This document shows, piece by piece, positions 1 to 10,616 of a stretch of 64,000 nucleotides of DNA. The stretch's first letter is position 1. Each line of letters begins with the position of its first letter. Below the pieces are notes generated by a model. The model made no database searches. It saw nothing but the letters and a program-made list of their open reading frames with translations, and had not been told where the DNA came from. The stretch is from Hypericum androsaemum (Eukaryota; Streptophyta; Magnoliopsida; Malpighiales; Hypericaceae), in contig OZ023189.1 in NCBI GenBank assembly GCA_963995505.1, positions 3,175,155-3,239,154 on the forward strand. Direction: 5' to 3'. Both the position numbers and the translations under genes were made by a program.

Positions 1-424
1 CGGACCGCATATTTAAAAACCCTGATGGATATACTACCTAGGGTTCCTCAAACATGCAATAATATTTACATTGTAAGAAACTCAAATAGTATTTTAATTA
101 GATGTATTTAAATTCCAGACATAAGTATAATAAAATAATAGTCTACCACTTACTTGGGTGAGATGAAAATATTAGTTTTTGTAAGCCGTTTGATCCATTT
201 GGCAATGAGGGATCAAGCCTAACTCATTTAATTTGAAAAGCAGGTAGAGTAAAAACAACACCATTAATTGGAAATATAACAAAGATTTGATGGTCAAGAC
301 ATTATTGTGCTTAATTTATAGGAACTAGTAAAGATGTACGCGCGATGCGAGTGCCGTTCTGTTTCAAAATTCACAAAACATATTGTTCATTGATTTTTTT
401 AAGCTGTACAAAAATAAAAAATAG
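1..424. other. AT-rich intergenic DNA
   Basis: I see no coding region, RNA gene or repeat here. A short open frame at its right edge runs into the G-rich repeat that follows and has no protein character. Confidence 0.6.
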
Positions 425-655
425 AATGAGGTCTGGGGTCCAAAGGTCCGGGGGTCCGAAGTTCGGGGTCCAGAGGTCTACGGTTTCGGAGTTCGGGGTC
501 CGGAGGGTCGGGGTCCGAGGTCCAAAGTACGGTGGTCCGGGGTCCAGGGATTGGGGGGTCCGAGGGCGGGGTCCGGGGTTTGGAATTTTGGGGTTTGAGA
601 TTGGAGTTTTGGAGTTGGAGTTGGGTTTGGGTTTGGAGTTTAAGATTTGGGATTA
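425..655 (+). repeat. G-rich degenerate tandem repeat (GGGGTCCGG-type)
   Basis: The plus strand repeats variants of GGGGTCCGG and GGGGTCCGAGG about every 10-20 bases, then grades at 590-650 into TTGGAGTTGGGTTTGGG-like units. Many runs of three to five G lie close together, so the strand could form G-quadruplexes. The overlapping open frames here (Gly/Val/Arg-rich and Trp/Leu-rich) are a by-product of the repeat and not genes. Confidence 0.75.
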
Positions 656-1489
656 GTTTTGAAATTTTACGTGTCGGACCAATCCACCTAAAAAGAAAGT
701 TCTCTTTATTATAATAAGATTGAGACCATTGTTAATAAAGTAATGAAATTACGATTATTAATTTATTTCCTTTTCTAGAGTAAACTGATGATCATTTCCA
801 TATATTTCATATAATATAGCATATAACAGATTAATATTGTTCGATAAATAAATATGTTTATGTATGCCGCGTGGAGTCTTTAGTTTACGACAGAATGAGA
901 CCGATCAACAAATTGCATCTCACATTTATTTCATCAAACTATTACGTCTTATTGGAGATTGGGATTATGATTGCAGCTGAAATTGGGTCTCCTCTTACTC
1001 CGCGGAACTTGTGCTATTGTGTTCCAATTTTTCCTAAGCTTATGGAGCTTCACCGTTCAGAAAAACAAATTCATTTCATTTGCCTTTTAAAATAAATAAT
1101 TTCAGTTTAAAATGGAAAATATAAACAAACACAATAAATGAAACAAAAGGAGGCGAAAATGTTTCCACCTTGAGATGGTAAAGTCAGGTTCTGAGATATG
1201 CAATTATGAAGCACCAAGGTAGATAATTGGCTAACCAATTGCTTAAATGTCCCTTCCACTGTACGACCTAAAAGATGATTTAGATTTGAAGTGTACAGCA
1301 TTCAAGAGTTTTTGCTCAATCAGAGAAGTGATCATATTTTACAGTATATGTATGCGTTTAATTCCTTTCCTGTTTGTCAAACAATTACACAAATATCACC
1401 AAATCAAAGATATTAAGTCTGCTCAATACCAGGATAATGATAGCAATACATATCAACAACAATAACAAGGGAACAACATGCCACCCGAC
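656..1489. other. Intergenic DNA downstream of the SERINC gene
   Basis: AT-rich sequence with only short, unconvincing open frames. The part nearest 1489 is expected to hold the 3' UTR of the minus-strand SERINC gene. No clear poly(A) signal or other element was resolved. Confidence 0.5.
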
Positions 1490-4240
1490 TTAGAATTCGC
1501 GGTCCGGGAACAGGATTGGAGCGACCAAAGACCATATGTACAGACCTGCTGTTGCCCATCCGGTCACGACGCGAACCCACACCGACGGCCAGCCCACATC
1601 AACCAGTTTCCCACTCTCTCCAACTGATGTTGTCCACCCGGTCAAAAGCATTGCCGAATACATACTTGCAAGAGAGAATATTATGTGGAAGAATGCATAC
1701 GAGTACGTCACAGGCTTATTAGCCTTCTCGTCTTCTGCCTCTTCTGTCTTGTTATCCAATGGCAGCAAAGGCTTCCCTGCAGGTAAAACCATCAGACAAA
1801 ACGTCAAATCCTGTGAACTTAATTAATGCGAGTCCCCATAATCAGACTTGATAAAAATCATAATTTCCTGAAACTATTTGATGCAGAATTAGTATAACTC
1901 TCATTGCCGCATAACAGTGTTTCAATCTTCTTTAAACAAATGCTAACGGCGCAAGTGTTAAAATGGAAATAAGCACAAGAGCAAACTATTATGACAATGG
2001 TTGGATCCTCGGATCCCAAATAATTCATCTTGACGACATAGATAGAAGGAATGCAATCTTCTTCTTTATCTTCCTACCACAGACTATCCTGATAATATGT
2101 GATGAAAGCAATTACCAACCTACAAGATACAGATAGACCACACCAAAAAAATTTCCTACGGAACACTGAAGCGCTAGGCTCTGTTGAAAATTTCTGACAC
2201 CTTTTGAGCATTTTCAATACCAAACATCTGTGAACACAACTGCTTAGGACATTTATTGGGTCTTGTGAATTTACCTGCACGGGGTGAGCTTGGGGGAGAG
2301 AGAAGAGTTGTTGACGACCCGGCACGAACAGCAGAATATACAACTGAGAGAACTGTTGTAATCAGACCGATGGCAACAGTACCGGTAGTAGTTGCATTTG
2401 AGTGCCGGTGTAGAGCATAGCACTTGTAGTTCCTTGGTTCACTTGCAAGTCCACTATAGCAAAGATACATGCAATACAAGGAAATAACTGAAGCTGGCAA
2501 TATGCTTCCATTTACCTATTTTTCATTAAGAGGACAAACAATTAGACAAAGTTCCTTATAATGGAAAACAATGGCATATAACAATGTGCTTCACCAATCT
2601 TGTTAACAAAGAAGCAGTAACTCAGATAAGAGACACCAAACAACATGACAAGTCATAAAAATTTCAGGAGCAAGCTGACATTATTTCCAATAGAAAAACC
2701 TTAGTTGTCAATTAGAGGTGATTGGTGACGAAAGGAAAATGCTCTGTGATAACAGCATTTTCTTGACAGGGCAGACCAGCGCTCGACAAAAAAAACTTCT
2801 TTAGACTTAAGAACAACAGGTTGCAGTAAAAACTTCCACACATATACACCAAAATGCTCAAAAGACAAAAAGCATCTTTGTAACTCCATACATATTCACC
2901 AAAGCAAGCGCACAAAGAACAAAAAGCACCTCTGTAACTCCTCGAAATGGAAAAGGACAAAATGCTACATATCTCAACAGTTAATTACTATCGAAAGCAA
3001 CAGTCCAACAGATAGAACCTTGAGAGCTTAACATACAAAATTAAGGAACGGTTGATGCATGTAAAAATAAAGAATCAACTTACAGATGGGTGCAGAGCAA
3101 CAATACTGAATACAAAGACAAAAATCAGAGTCCAAACGATAAAGAAGGTGTTCAGTCCACAATCTTCGCCAGATGGTGTGAACCAGTGGAAAAGAAGTCC
3201 TGAGAAGACAAAAGTGCCGACATAACACACAAGTGAAACGACGAATAAAGCAATGTACCTGCAATTTTGCATGGGAAACAAAAGAAAACGGTTAATATTC
3301 AAACAGAAAAGTTGTCACCTGGTAATTGTACAATTCCAAAGTTCAACTAACCAGAATTGCTCATCATATCCAACCCATTTCTCATTCCAGCTGTGAACAA
3401 AATCCAGCAGAAGCACAACTTGGATCAAGAGAAACAATCCGGAACCAAACTTGGATATTGATTCTGCAAGAAAGAGACACGAGGCTTAAACAGGAATCAA
3501 ATTCTGTTGTACAAATGAGGCGGACTCCAAGGGCCTACAGAATCCTTAGTGTATGTAAAGCCACATAGACTCCATGGAATCACAGGTCACACTACACGTT
3601 CTTACGGAATTTAAATTACTCTAATGTGCAGAATTCTAGTATACATTTTAAAGGGTCTTAAATCTAACAGAAACAATAATGGAACAAAAGAAATGCAATT
3701 CAGCAAACAACAAAGAGGGATTTACCGTAGAAGGTGACAATCTCGTTCGGGAGGAAAAACATAAATATCACCAACAGGAACCAGCAAATGACTTTCATCG
3801 TCCATCCCCCATGGTGCAGAGCGTCCCTGGGATCCTTCTGATTCTTCACCCCAACCATCAAGACTGCCAAGGTAGTGAAGAAGGTGAAGTTTCCCAAGCT
3901 AACACGAAGCACCGCATCCATCTCAAACCACTGCTTTTCTGGCATGTGCGGGAAACTATTAATCCCTGGACAGAAAATGAACAGCACATAAGCGTCTTCG
4001 ACTAAGGAAAAAGAAACTCGTGAACTGGCCATCTCATTCCTTCCGGGCCAACTTACATGGGATCTTCTCCATGAGGGGTGCAGCAACCTTGGAGAGGATC
4101 CCTGAGATGATCAAGGAAAGCGCAAAGAGACCACAGTATGCAATTCTGGCAGACCTCCTGCTAATGCTAGAAACCGCCATCCGGCAAGCATCGCATGCGC
4201 ACGCGGCGCAGCACGACGCAAGGCAAGACGCTGCCCACAT
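1490..4240 (-). CDS. SERINC/TMS1 family multipass membrane protein, 6 coding exons, 412 aa
   Basis: Exons in gene order are 4240-4057, 3965-3726, 3463-3352, 3258-3084, 2515-2275 and 1776-1490. They sum to 1239 nt, all borders are GT-AG and phase is kept throughout. The 412 aa match the usual plant length of about 410. The start is MWAASC followed by the Cys-rich CLASCCAACACDAC segment (residues 6-19). Family blocks follow: DAVLRVSLGNF and GVKNQKDPRD (about 75-105), HWFTPSGEDCGLN (about 205), VNGSILPASVISLYCMYLCYSGLASEP (exon 5), SVVYSAVRAGSS, and YSYAFFHIIFSLASMYSAMLLTGW near the C-terminus, ending FPDREF. About ten hydrophobic segments are visible. SERINC proteins are proposed to act in serine incorporation into membrane lipids and in lipid scrambling; the role of the plant members is poorly known. 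The gene looks intact. Confidence 0.95.
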
Positions 4241-4266
4241 CTCGTCGCTACAAAGTCTATTGAACC

Positions 4267-4678
4267 CTAAAAACATCAAAAAAGATAAACCACCATCATC
4301 ATAACCCCAACAAAATGAACCCGCGAGTCACTGATCGCGCCAAATGCATAGAAATACGAGTAGGTCGGAGCATAAAAGGTCCAAGAAACTGGATGACATA
4401 TGAAAACCTAAACCCCAAATTGGATTCTAACACAGGAACTTGAGAATTCAAAAGCTAAAGGATCAGGGTAAACAATAAATTAAGAAAACCCAGTGGAAAA
4501 AGTGAGGGAAAAAAAATCAATACCCTAACTTTTTTTGGTTGATATTGCTGCGATCACTTGAACCTATCTATCGAGTACAATAATTAAAACCCAAACATTT
4601 TTTCCTGAGGGGGATTAAAACCCTAACTGAAGGGGGGAATTCGTTAGGGCAAGAACGATAAGGAAAATCAAACTTACC
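4267..4678 (-). other. 5' UTR intron of the SERINC gene
   Basis: On the minus strand a strong donor (CTG|GTAAGT, intron base 1 at 4678) pairs with an acceptor (TTTTTAG|GG) whose exon begins at 4266, 26 bases before the ATG. This makes the first exon non-coding and excludes an in-frame upstream ATG at 4279, which would be intronic. A telo-box-like AAACCCTAA lies in the intron at 4618-4626. The promoter is expected just right of about 4740, where the sequence becomes AT-rich. Confidence 0.7.
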
Positions 4679-4740
4679 AGAATCGGACGGAATAAAACCC
4701 TCTCTGGATTGGAATGCGTCAGAACTGTGGCTCGGAACAA

Positions 4741-5349
4741 CGCCTTACTTGTACAATAATATAGCCTAATAATAATAATATTCTCTTTGCTTTTTTTTTA
4801 AGATTTACGCTACGGTTTAAATCCGGACTTTTTAAAAATATTATACTTTGGTACGGTTAGACTAAATATTTTATGGTATTCTCTTTGTTTTCTAAATAAA
4901 ATAATAATAATGTGCCCTCTACCGACCTTTTTCTAAGTTAACAGTAACATCGATAGATAATATTAATTAATAAAAGAGTTGATTCAATTTCAGCATTGTA
5001 CGAATTTAAATTAATTAACTTAATAAATATTTTGAATATTCGGTTTTAACAAAAGTAAGAGTCCTTTTCCAACTTTGTACTACGTATTAAATTAATTTCT
5101 TAAATCGAAGAAAAAAGAGGAAAAAAAACAAAATACTACTTTTACTACTTCTATGCCCAATCTTATTGGTCGTTATTTGATTCAGTCTACCTAATTAACT
5201 TTTCTTTACTCCGATCTCGGATTAAGATGATTCAAGTCTTTTTTTTAAGGTAAGATGATTCAAGTTGTTGTGGAAAGCTAAGACATAAATTTACAACTTT
5301 GTAGTTCATAAATTCTTTTAATTCGAATCAGACAAAGACCAAAAAGCTA
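4741..5349. other. AT-rich DNA, probable SERINC promoter side
   Basis: No open frame of interest and no RNA gene. Many short A/T homopolymers. It lies directly upstream of the minus-strand SERINC gene, so core promoter elements are expected near 4740-4850, but no unambiguous TATA box was assigned. Confidence 0.4.
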
Positions 5350-5369
5350 GTTGAAGTTAAAATCGGTCG

Positions 5370-5710
5370 TCTCGCTTAGGAGATGAGCGATTTTGGCCAT
5401 CTTTTTATCGACTGTTGGAGGTGAGCGATTTTTGGGCCCGTTTTCGGGAGTCAGCGATTTTCGTTGTCATGTCGAAGTCAGTGATTTTGTGCTTGCTTTC
5501 GGGAGTCAGCGATTTTGCTTCCTGTTAGTGAGCGATTTTGGCTAGCGTTCGAGAGATCAACGATTTGGTCCAGGTCTCGGAGGTCAGCGATTTGGTCCGA
5601 ATCCACGAAGTCAGCGATTTTGGAGCCGGCTATAGGGTGTCGGCGGTTATAAGCTAACTCTTGGAAGTTATTAATTTTTAGCTAACTCTTGGGAGTTAGC
5701 GATTTCGGGC
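5370..5710 (+). repeat. Degenerate minisatellite with core GTCAGCGATTTT
   Basis: About ten imperfect units, each 30-45 bases, share the core (A/G)GTCAGCGATTTTGG, for example at 5388, 5416, 5450, 5477, 5506, 5531, 5562, 5585, 5610 and 5695. The stretches between cores are also related (TTTCGGGA, CTCTTGGGAG). Unit length varies, so this is an old tandem array rather than a microsatellite. No protein-coding logic. Confidence 0.7.
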
Positions 5711-6300
5711 CTAATTAGGAGAGGTAATGATGGTCAAGGCACGGGGCGAGAGACCCAGATGAACAAGGATACAAGAGGTGGAAGAGACCGGACTGAAAGT
5801 GGATTCTTGAAGAGTTTGAGGGGCTCAAGGAGACCGGATGCACTCGGACTCTTAGGGTTGCGAGAGTTATACATGGACACACATACGCGAAGACGGGATC
5901 AACATGGAAGACGGATAGACTTCACGTAGCCGGAGGATTCCGAGTCGGATAAGGATAGGTGTCAGGAAGGATAGAGTTTGAGTCACGATATCTGACTAAA
6001 GCACAGCTTTAGATAGCTGGCCGGGGTTGGGAGACTTTTGTGTATATAAGCATAGGCTAGGAGTCCTATTGAGGATACCACAAAAATCATATGAAAAACG
6101 CATTTTCCCTTCTCTCAATACAATTCCCTTTTCCTCAACTCTCTCTTTACCCTACTTTTTACTTTTTTCGCGGCTCGTCTTGGGACGACCACTCCGGACC
6201 GTCTCGAGATCGTTTCTTGCGTTCTCGTTAGTTTTCGCTTGCAACAATTGCGATCAATATTAATCAAATAAAAGGAAGGAAAAAAAGGACAAATACATCA
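5711..6300 (+). other. Possible LTR-like regulatory DNA
   Basis: After the minisatellite the sequence has a TATATAAG box (6041-6048) followed by a pyrimidine-rich leader (6100-6170) and a GC-richer stretch (6170-6240). This order resembles the U3-R-U5 layout of a plant LTR. I found no partner LTR, primer-binding site or polypurine tract, so it may instead be an ordinary promoter-like fragment. Confidence 0.25.
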
Positions 6301-6415
6301 AGATAGACTAGACCCCAGACGAAATGTCTATATCAAGCTAGCCCACAAACGGACAGTTTAAATCTCACCCATCAGCTATTGTGGGCCTTGTTTCTCGCTT
6401 CTTGGAATAGGTGTC

Positions 6416-6705
6416 TGTTAGGAATTCAACAACTAGAGAACAAGATCGCACAAAGAACACGGAACAAGAGAATTACGTAGTTCGGCCTAATGCCTACATC
6501 CATGGGGAGAAAGGAGAACTTTTATTGATAGATCTGAGTCACAAAGCTATACAAAACCTTAGGGTAACATGTCTTTATATAGAGGAAAACCCTTGTACAT
6601 CAAGTAAGCTATCTAGGTCAAATTAGGAGTCCAAAAGCTAGTCCAAATAGAATAGGAAACAAGTCCACAAATCGTTTCCTCTTTAATTTCTCGATATCTC
6701 TAACA
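6416..6705 (-). repeat. 3' LTR of the 2.5-kb copia element
   Basis: 290 bp, TGTTAG...CTAACA, direct repeat of 8631-8920. It is next to the polypurine tract (minus-strand GCCAAGGTAGAGAT at 6719-6706). The same unit holds a TATATAGA box inside the LTR (6575-6582). Confidence 0.93.
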
Positions 6706-6911
6706 ATCTCTACCTTGGCGAGAAATCATCATGTGGACGAACCATGAAGCTCCATCCGAACTTCAACAAATTCCATCTTGATGAAATACCGCCACATGAA
6801 GAACCATGAGAACTTGAGAAACCAAACCGACTCTATCAGCTCTACCTTGACCATAGATATACTGCCATCAATAATACCATCTCAACTTTCTCACCACCTT
6901 TTTCTGTTCAA

Positions 6912-7406
6912 TCACATGGAGTCAGCCTCCAAGCTCGAGCTTTCGAGCTTGCTTGGCGTCTTCCCTCCAATCTCCATCGAACTCCAACTAGCAAGTCCAC
7001 CTGCTGAAACAAACCTGTGACCAATAGATGCGCTCTCTATTTTCCGGTCAATCCCATGCTCCGCAACCTCGAACTGCTTCTCCGCTGGACCTTCTTGCCT
7101 CATACCAATGCTACATGCCATAGCATACAAAGGGCAACTTTTTGTTCTACCAAGTAGAACCCTTGACATGTCACGAACTCCACCTTTCGACCTTGAGTGA
7201 GATACCCAATTCGCCCGTGGTGCTACCAACGGCTTCGCATTCCCCATGTAAAACCTACCCAATACCTTTGACGTGCACGTCTCTTTAGACAACCATAGCG
7301 AGAACTTGCTAACTTTGTCTCCGTGAATACCAACTCCACTCAAACCATTCATGTCAAGCTTTCGCTCTATCACACAAGAGCTTTTCTCCCCTCTATCGGA
7401 ATCCAA
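6912..7406 (-). CDS. Unrecognised 164-aa frame inside the copia element
   Basis: This open frame follows protease and precedes the 3' LTR, where integrase and reverse transcriptase would be in a full element. It shows no HHCC, DDE, YVDD or RNase H motif. Its reading frame may be a remnant of the start of the integrase region plus spacer DNA. Function unknown; it may not be translated. Confidence 0.35.
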   Translation of the reverse strand: MDSDRGEKSSCVIERKLDMNGLSGVGIHGDKVSKFSLWLSKETCTSKVLGRFYMGNAKPLVAPRANWVSHSRSKGGVRDMSRVLLGRTKSCPLYAMACSIGMRQEGPAEKQFEVAEHGIDRKIESASIGHRFVSAGGLASWSSMEIGGKTPSKLESSSLEADSM

Positions 7407-7420
7407 CGATGTGACTCCAC

Positions 7421-7768
7421 CTACAATTTATTCCCCACTAATCTATAGGTGTTCCTAACATTCCTTTCACCCTTCATCACCACCACAGCATCCTTCTCCA
7501 CCTCCATTAGCCCGCCTACAATATTATAGTTATACCCACTATAATCCAAGGCTCCTAACGAGATCAAATTCCTCTCCAACTTCGGAACATGCCTAACCCC
7601 ACACAATTTTCTCTCAACACCATTCCACATCTTGATTTGGATATCACTTATGCCAGCAATTCTGTAAGAAGAACCATCATCCATAGTCACCATACCTGAA
7701 TCAACGAACTTGTAGATGTCGAACCACCCTCTCTTGGGCGTCATGTGGAAAGAGCAAGCGCTATCCAA
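7421..7768 (-). pseudogene. Copia aspartic protease region (partial pol)
   Basis: The frame begins with a degenerate protease active-site region, DSACSFHMTPKR, in place of the commoner DSGAxxHM. It continues with the downstream signature VPKLERNLISLGALD, typical of copia protease to GAG-pre-integrase. An in-frame stop separates it from the upstream zinc-knuckle frame, so the polyprotein is broken. It would normally mature Gag and Pol in the virus-like particle. Confidence 0.8.
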
Positions 7769-7771
7769 AAT

Positions 7772-8517
7772 CTAGGAATCAGAATGCTTTGGACTTGACA
7801 AAACAGAAAGAAGATCACCATCTGACCCGTCCGAATGTGAGGCCACATTCACATAACCTGATCCTTTTTTCTCGCGATCCCGAGTTTTTTTTGGACAATC
7901 CTTCTTCACGTGCCCTTTTTCTCCGCACTCGAAGCAATTTCCCTTAAACCTCCTTGACCACGACTTGGATCCCTTCCTGTCTTTTGCCCTACTACGATCA
8001 CCATGGCTACCCCTCCCAACTAGCCCTTCCGCTTGTTCATCGCTAATTTTCTTTCTTTGATGAAACCTTAGCAGAGCACTTGTGATATCTTCAATACTAG
8101 GGACTCTTTCCCCCAAGTTAGAGATGTAACCAAATTTTCCTAGGAGCCAGGTAAAGAATTCAGCAGCAACAATGCCTTATCTTCTTCCTCGAACTTCACA
8201 TCAACCTTTCTCAAGTCGCTCACAAGTTGACTGAAATCATTAATGTGTTGGCTCAAATCCGAGCCCTCCTTCATCTTGAGCCCGTACAATCTTTGCTTAA
8301 GATAAAGCTTGTTCGACAAAGACTTAGACATATACCTTGCCTCTAATTTCTTCCATACCTCAACTGGTGACTCCTCATCCATGACGTGATACATCACATC
8401 ATCCGCCAAGCACCAGCGAATTATCGCCACCGCCTTGGCCCCCATCTCCTTCCACTCTTGCTCCTCCATCTTCTCGGGCTTCTTCTTCGAGAGCGCGATG
8501 ACTATCCCTTGTTGCAC
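7772..8517 (-). pseudogene. Copia gag (UBN2 type) and nucleocapsid zinc knuckle
   Basis: The frame 8517-8140 matches the UBN2/retrotran gag domain: AKAVAIIRWCLADDVMYHV, then VWKKLEARYMSKSLSNKLYLKQRL, then LNSLPGS. A break at about 8117-8139 is followed by the frame 8116-7772, which has a complete CX2CX4HX4C knuckle (CFECGEKGHVKKDC). Gag packages element RNA into cytoplasmic particles. A frameshift or stop between the two parts means this copy cannot make one Gag protein. Confidence 0.85.
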
Positions 8518-8616
8518 GAGGAGATCCTTGACACGTCTTTGTCATAACCCAAAATTCGAAGAACCATCGAACTTCACAAGAGCAAACTTCGCGCCGTCCG
8601 TCATCCTCCAACCCAA

Positions 8617-8628
8617 GCTCGGATACCA
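8617..8628 (-). other. Primer-binding site of the 2.5-kb copia element
   Basis: On the minus strand TGGTATCCGAGC lies two bases after the 5' LTR. It differs at one position from the initiator tRNA-Met complement TGGTATCAGAGC used by plant copia elements. Confidence 0.88.
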
Positions 8629-8630
8629 AT

Positions 8631-8920
8631 TGTTAGGAATTCAGCAACTAGAGAACAAGATCGCACAAAAAACATGGACCAAGAGAATTACGTGGTTCGG
8701 CCTAATGCCTACATCCACGGGGAGAAAGGAGAATTTTTATTGATGGATCCGAGTCACAAAGCTATACAAAACCTTAGGGTAACATGCTTTTATATAGAGG
8801 CAAACTCTTGTACATCAAGTAAGATATCTAGGTCAAATTAGGAGTGCAAAAGCTAGTCCAAATAGAATAGAAAACAAGTCCACAAATCGTTTTCTCTTTA
8901 ATTTCTCGACATCTCTAACG
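8631..8920 (-). repeat. 5' LTR of the 2.5-kb copia element
   Basis: 290 bp direct repeat of 6416-6705; promoter-bearing LTR for the minus-strand element. The final base is G instead of the canonical A, a post-insertion mutation. Confidence 0.93.
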
Positions 8921-8925
8921 GTGTC

Positions 8926-9405
8926 GCTCGACACTGTCCTTGTCGAGCGCGGGAAGGCTGGCTGGTGACCACATATCCTTCTCTCGGCCCCGATCATCCT
9001 TCAATTCTGCTCCAATTGTCGTCCAACTGCTCGGGAGACCTCCTAAAGACATAAAAGACAACAAATAAGTTCTTCTAAGACAACAAACCTATAAATGGAC
9101 AGAAGATTCAAGACCCAAGAACAATTAGAAACAAAACAGACTCAAATGACCTATAAAAAAACGTGGTGGATATTATGAGTATTTTGGACGCACAGTATCG
9201 TTATGGAGTGACGTGTTTTTTTATGGCCTGTGGAAACTCTTTTTTTTTTATATATTTTATGGCTAATTGCAAGCACATTATGAAGAGATGGACAAGCAAG
9301 TTAATTGTTTTTAGTTATTGTTCTAGAATGTTATGGCAAGGGCATATACCGTCGTGATAATTCAATGAGCTACAGGATTCAAACTCTTACAATTATAATA
9401 TTACA
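8926..9405. other. Intergenic DNA
   Basis: A GC-richer stretch (8926-9020) that continues the pre-insertion sequence left of 6411, then AT-rich DNA. The 64-aa open frame near 9163 has no recognisable content. Confidence 0.4.
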
Positions 9406-9414
9406 TAAAATTTA

Positions 9415-10616
9415 GGACAAATTATTGTAGCACACTTCCTGTTTAACTTAATCGACAATTTAGTCCCTCTAGTTTTGAAAAATATTCTGACATCCTTTTT
9501 TTGATTTTATTATATTTTGGGATTCCTGACGTCAGAATATTTGATTTTCTCCGGCGAAAGACCACTTGAAAAGACAAAAATATCCCCTTTGTAATCTTTT
9601 ACTATCTAAACACATGAACACCCAATTCTTGAACACCCAAAATCGAATTCCTCCTTATCCTCGGGCTCCTCCGCGTATGTCCCCGGGTCTCCATGGACCG
9701 CTCGCACCTGGGCAATGATCTGGGCCGTCCCTTTGATGACGATCTCGTCGATGGCGTGGCTAACCGTGCCAAGGGACCCCTGGGCTACCTCAATCTCCTT
9801 CCTAGGCTAACCGTGCCAACGATCTGGGCCGTCCCTTCTCCTTCTTCAGAACCTTCCTGATGCACACGATTGCGGAATCCCGAGCTTCCTCCATCCCTCT
9901 CCGTAACAGCTCAATAAATTTCTACGCCAGAAAAAGTTACAAGGCAGAAATTAAATTTCAGTTAAAAAACTTCATACGCTTCTGAGAAAAAAAAACTAAA
10001 AAGGAAAAGGAAGGGTAAGGAAATACGCGGAAGAGGATACGGTGGTCGTCGAGGAGGTAGGGTGCGTGGGAGTGGAGGAGATCGGTGGCGGAGTCGATGT
10101 CGCCGAGCTCTATCCACCGCCTGATATGGCGGATGACCAGCCTCGAGTGGTACGACGACGGAGACTGCAACAACAACGGTTGAGGCACCAGCGGTGAGGA
10201 GGCAGAGCCGGAGGATACCGAGTTCGGAGCGGCGTTGTTGTTGTCCTCGATCAGATTCTTCGATCTCGCGAAATCTATCATCAGCAAGTCCAGAGATTCC
10301 TAGTTAACCGGCGTCATTTCCATTCTTTCCTCTCTTTAACAAAGTCAGTGCCGGGAGAGTGAAAAAGGAGGAGGAGGAGAGAGAATCGGTGGTGGTGATG
10401 GAATTTGGAGGAGGGAGGAAGAGGAACAAAGGAGATGTGAGGGACGAGTAAATACAAAGGGGGTATTTTTGTCTTTTCAAGTGGCCTTTCGCCGGAGAAA
10501 ATTGAATATTCTGACCCCAGGGAATTAAAGAAGAGGGATGTCAGAATATTTTTCGAAACTAGAAACACTAAATCGTCAATTAAGTCAAACAAGTGGGGTG
10601 CTATAGTAATTTGCCC
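9415..10616. mobile_element. Pack-MULE, 1202 bp, with perfect 9-bp target duplication
   Basis: Long terminal inverted repeats (about 190 bp; left 9415-9600, right about 10455-10616) begin GGACAAATTA on the left and GGGCAAATTA on the right. They share blocks such as GTCAGAATATT and the TTCTCCGGCGAAAG to AAAAGACAAAAAT stretch. The 9-bp direct repeat TAAAATTTA flanks the element at 9406-9414 and 10617-10625, diagnostic of Mutator-like transposition. There is no transposase. The interior carries a host-gene fragment with a CTLH domain. Confidence 0.92.
9850..10287 (-). pseudogene. Captured fragment of a CTLH (RanBPM/GID-type) domain gene
   Basis: The minus frame ending near 10040 reads VIRHIRRWIELGDIDSATDL, then LLHSHAPYLLDDHRILF, the first half of a CTLH domain. 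After an intron-like gap, KFIELLRRGMEEARDSAI (about 9930-9850) matches the second half (family pattern QQKFIELIRxGKxEEAxxFA). CTLH proteins are scaffold subunits of GID/CTLH ubiquitin ligases. The Ser/Pro-rich lead-in (residues 12-45) may be from the donor gene. The 3' part hits stops, so this is a transduplicated gene piece rather than a gene. Confidence 0.75.

Larger units (their letters stand above)
6416..8920 (-). mobile_element. Non-autonomous Ty1-copia-type LTR retrotransposon, 2505 bp
   Basis: Two 290-bp LTRs (6416-6705 and 8631-8920) start TGTTAG and end CTAACA (CTAACG in the right copy). The element is flanked by the perfect 5-bp target duplication GTGTC (6411-6415 and 8921-8925). 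Coding sense is minus, so the 5' LTR is on the right. The primer-binding site for initiator tRNA-Met is at 8617-8628 and the polypurine tract at 6706-6719. The interior holds gag, zinc-knuckle and protease reading frames but no integrase, reverse transcriptase or RNase H, so it could move only with help from another copia element. I count about 19 differences between the two LTRs, indicating moderate age. Confidence 0.93.

Noticed and set aside
4238..4279. Upstream in-frame ATG (4279) as SERINC start
   Set aside because: It lies upstream of the acceptor at 4266, inside the 5' UTR intron, and the family starts at MWAASC.
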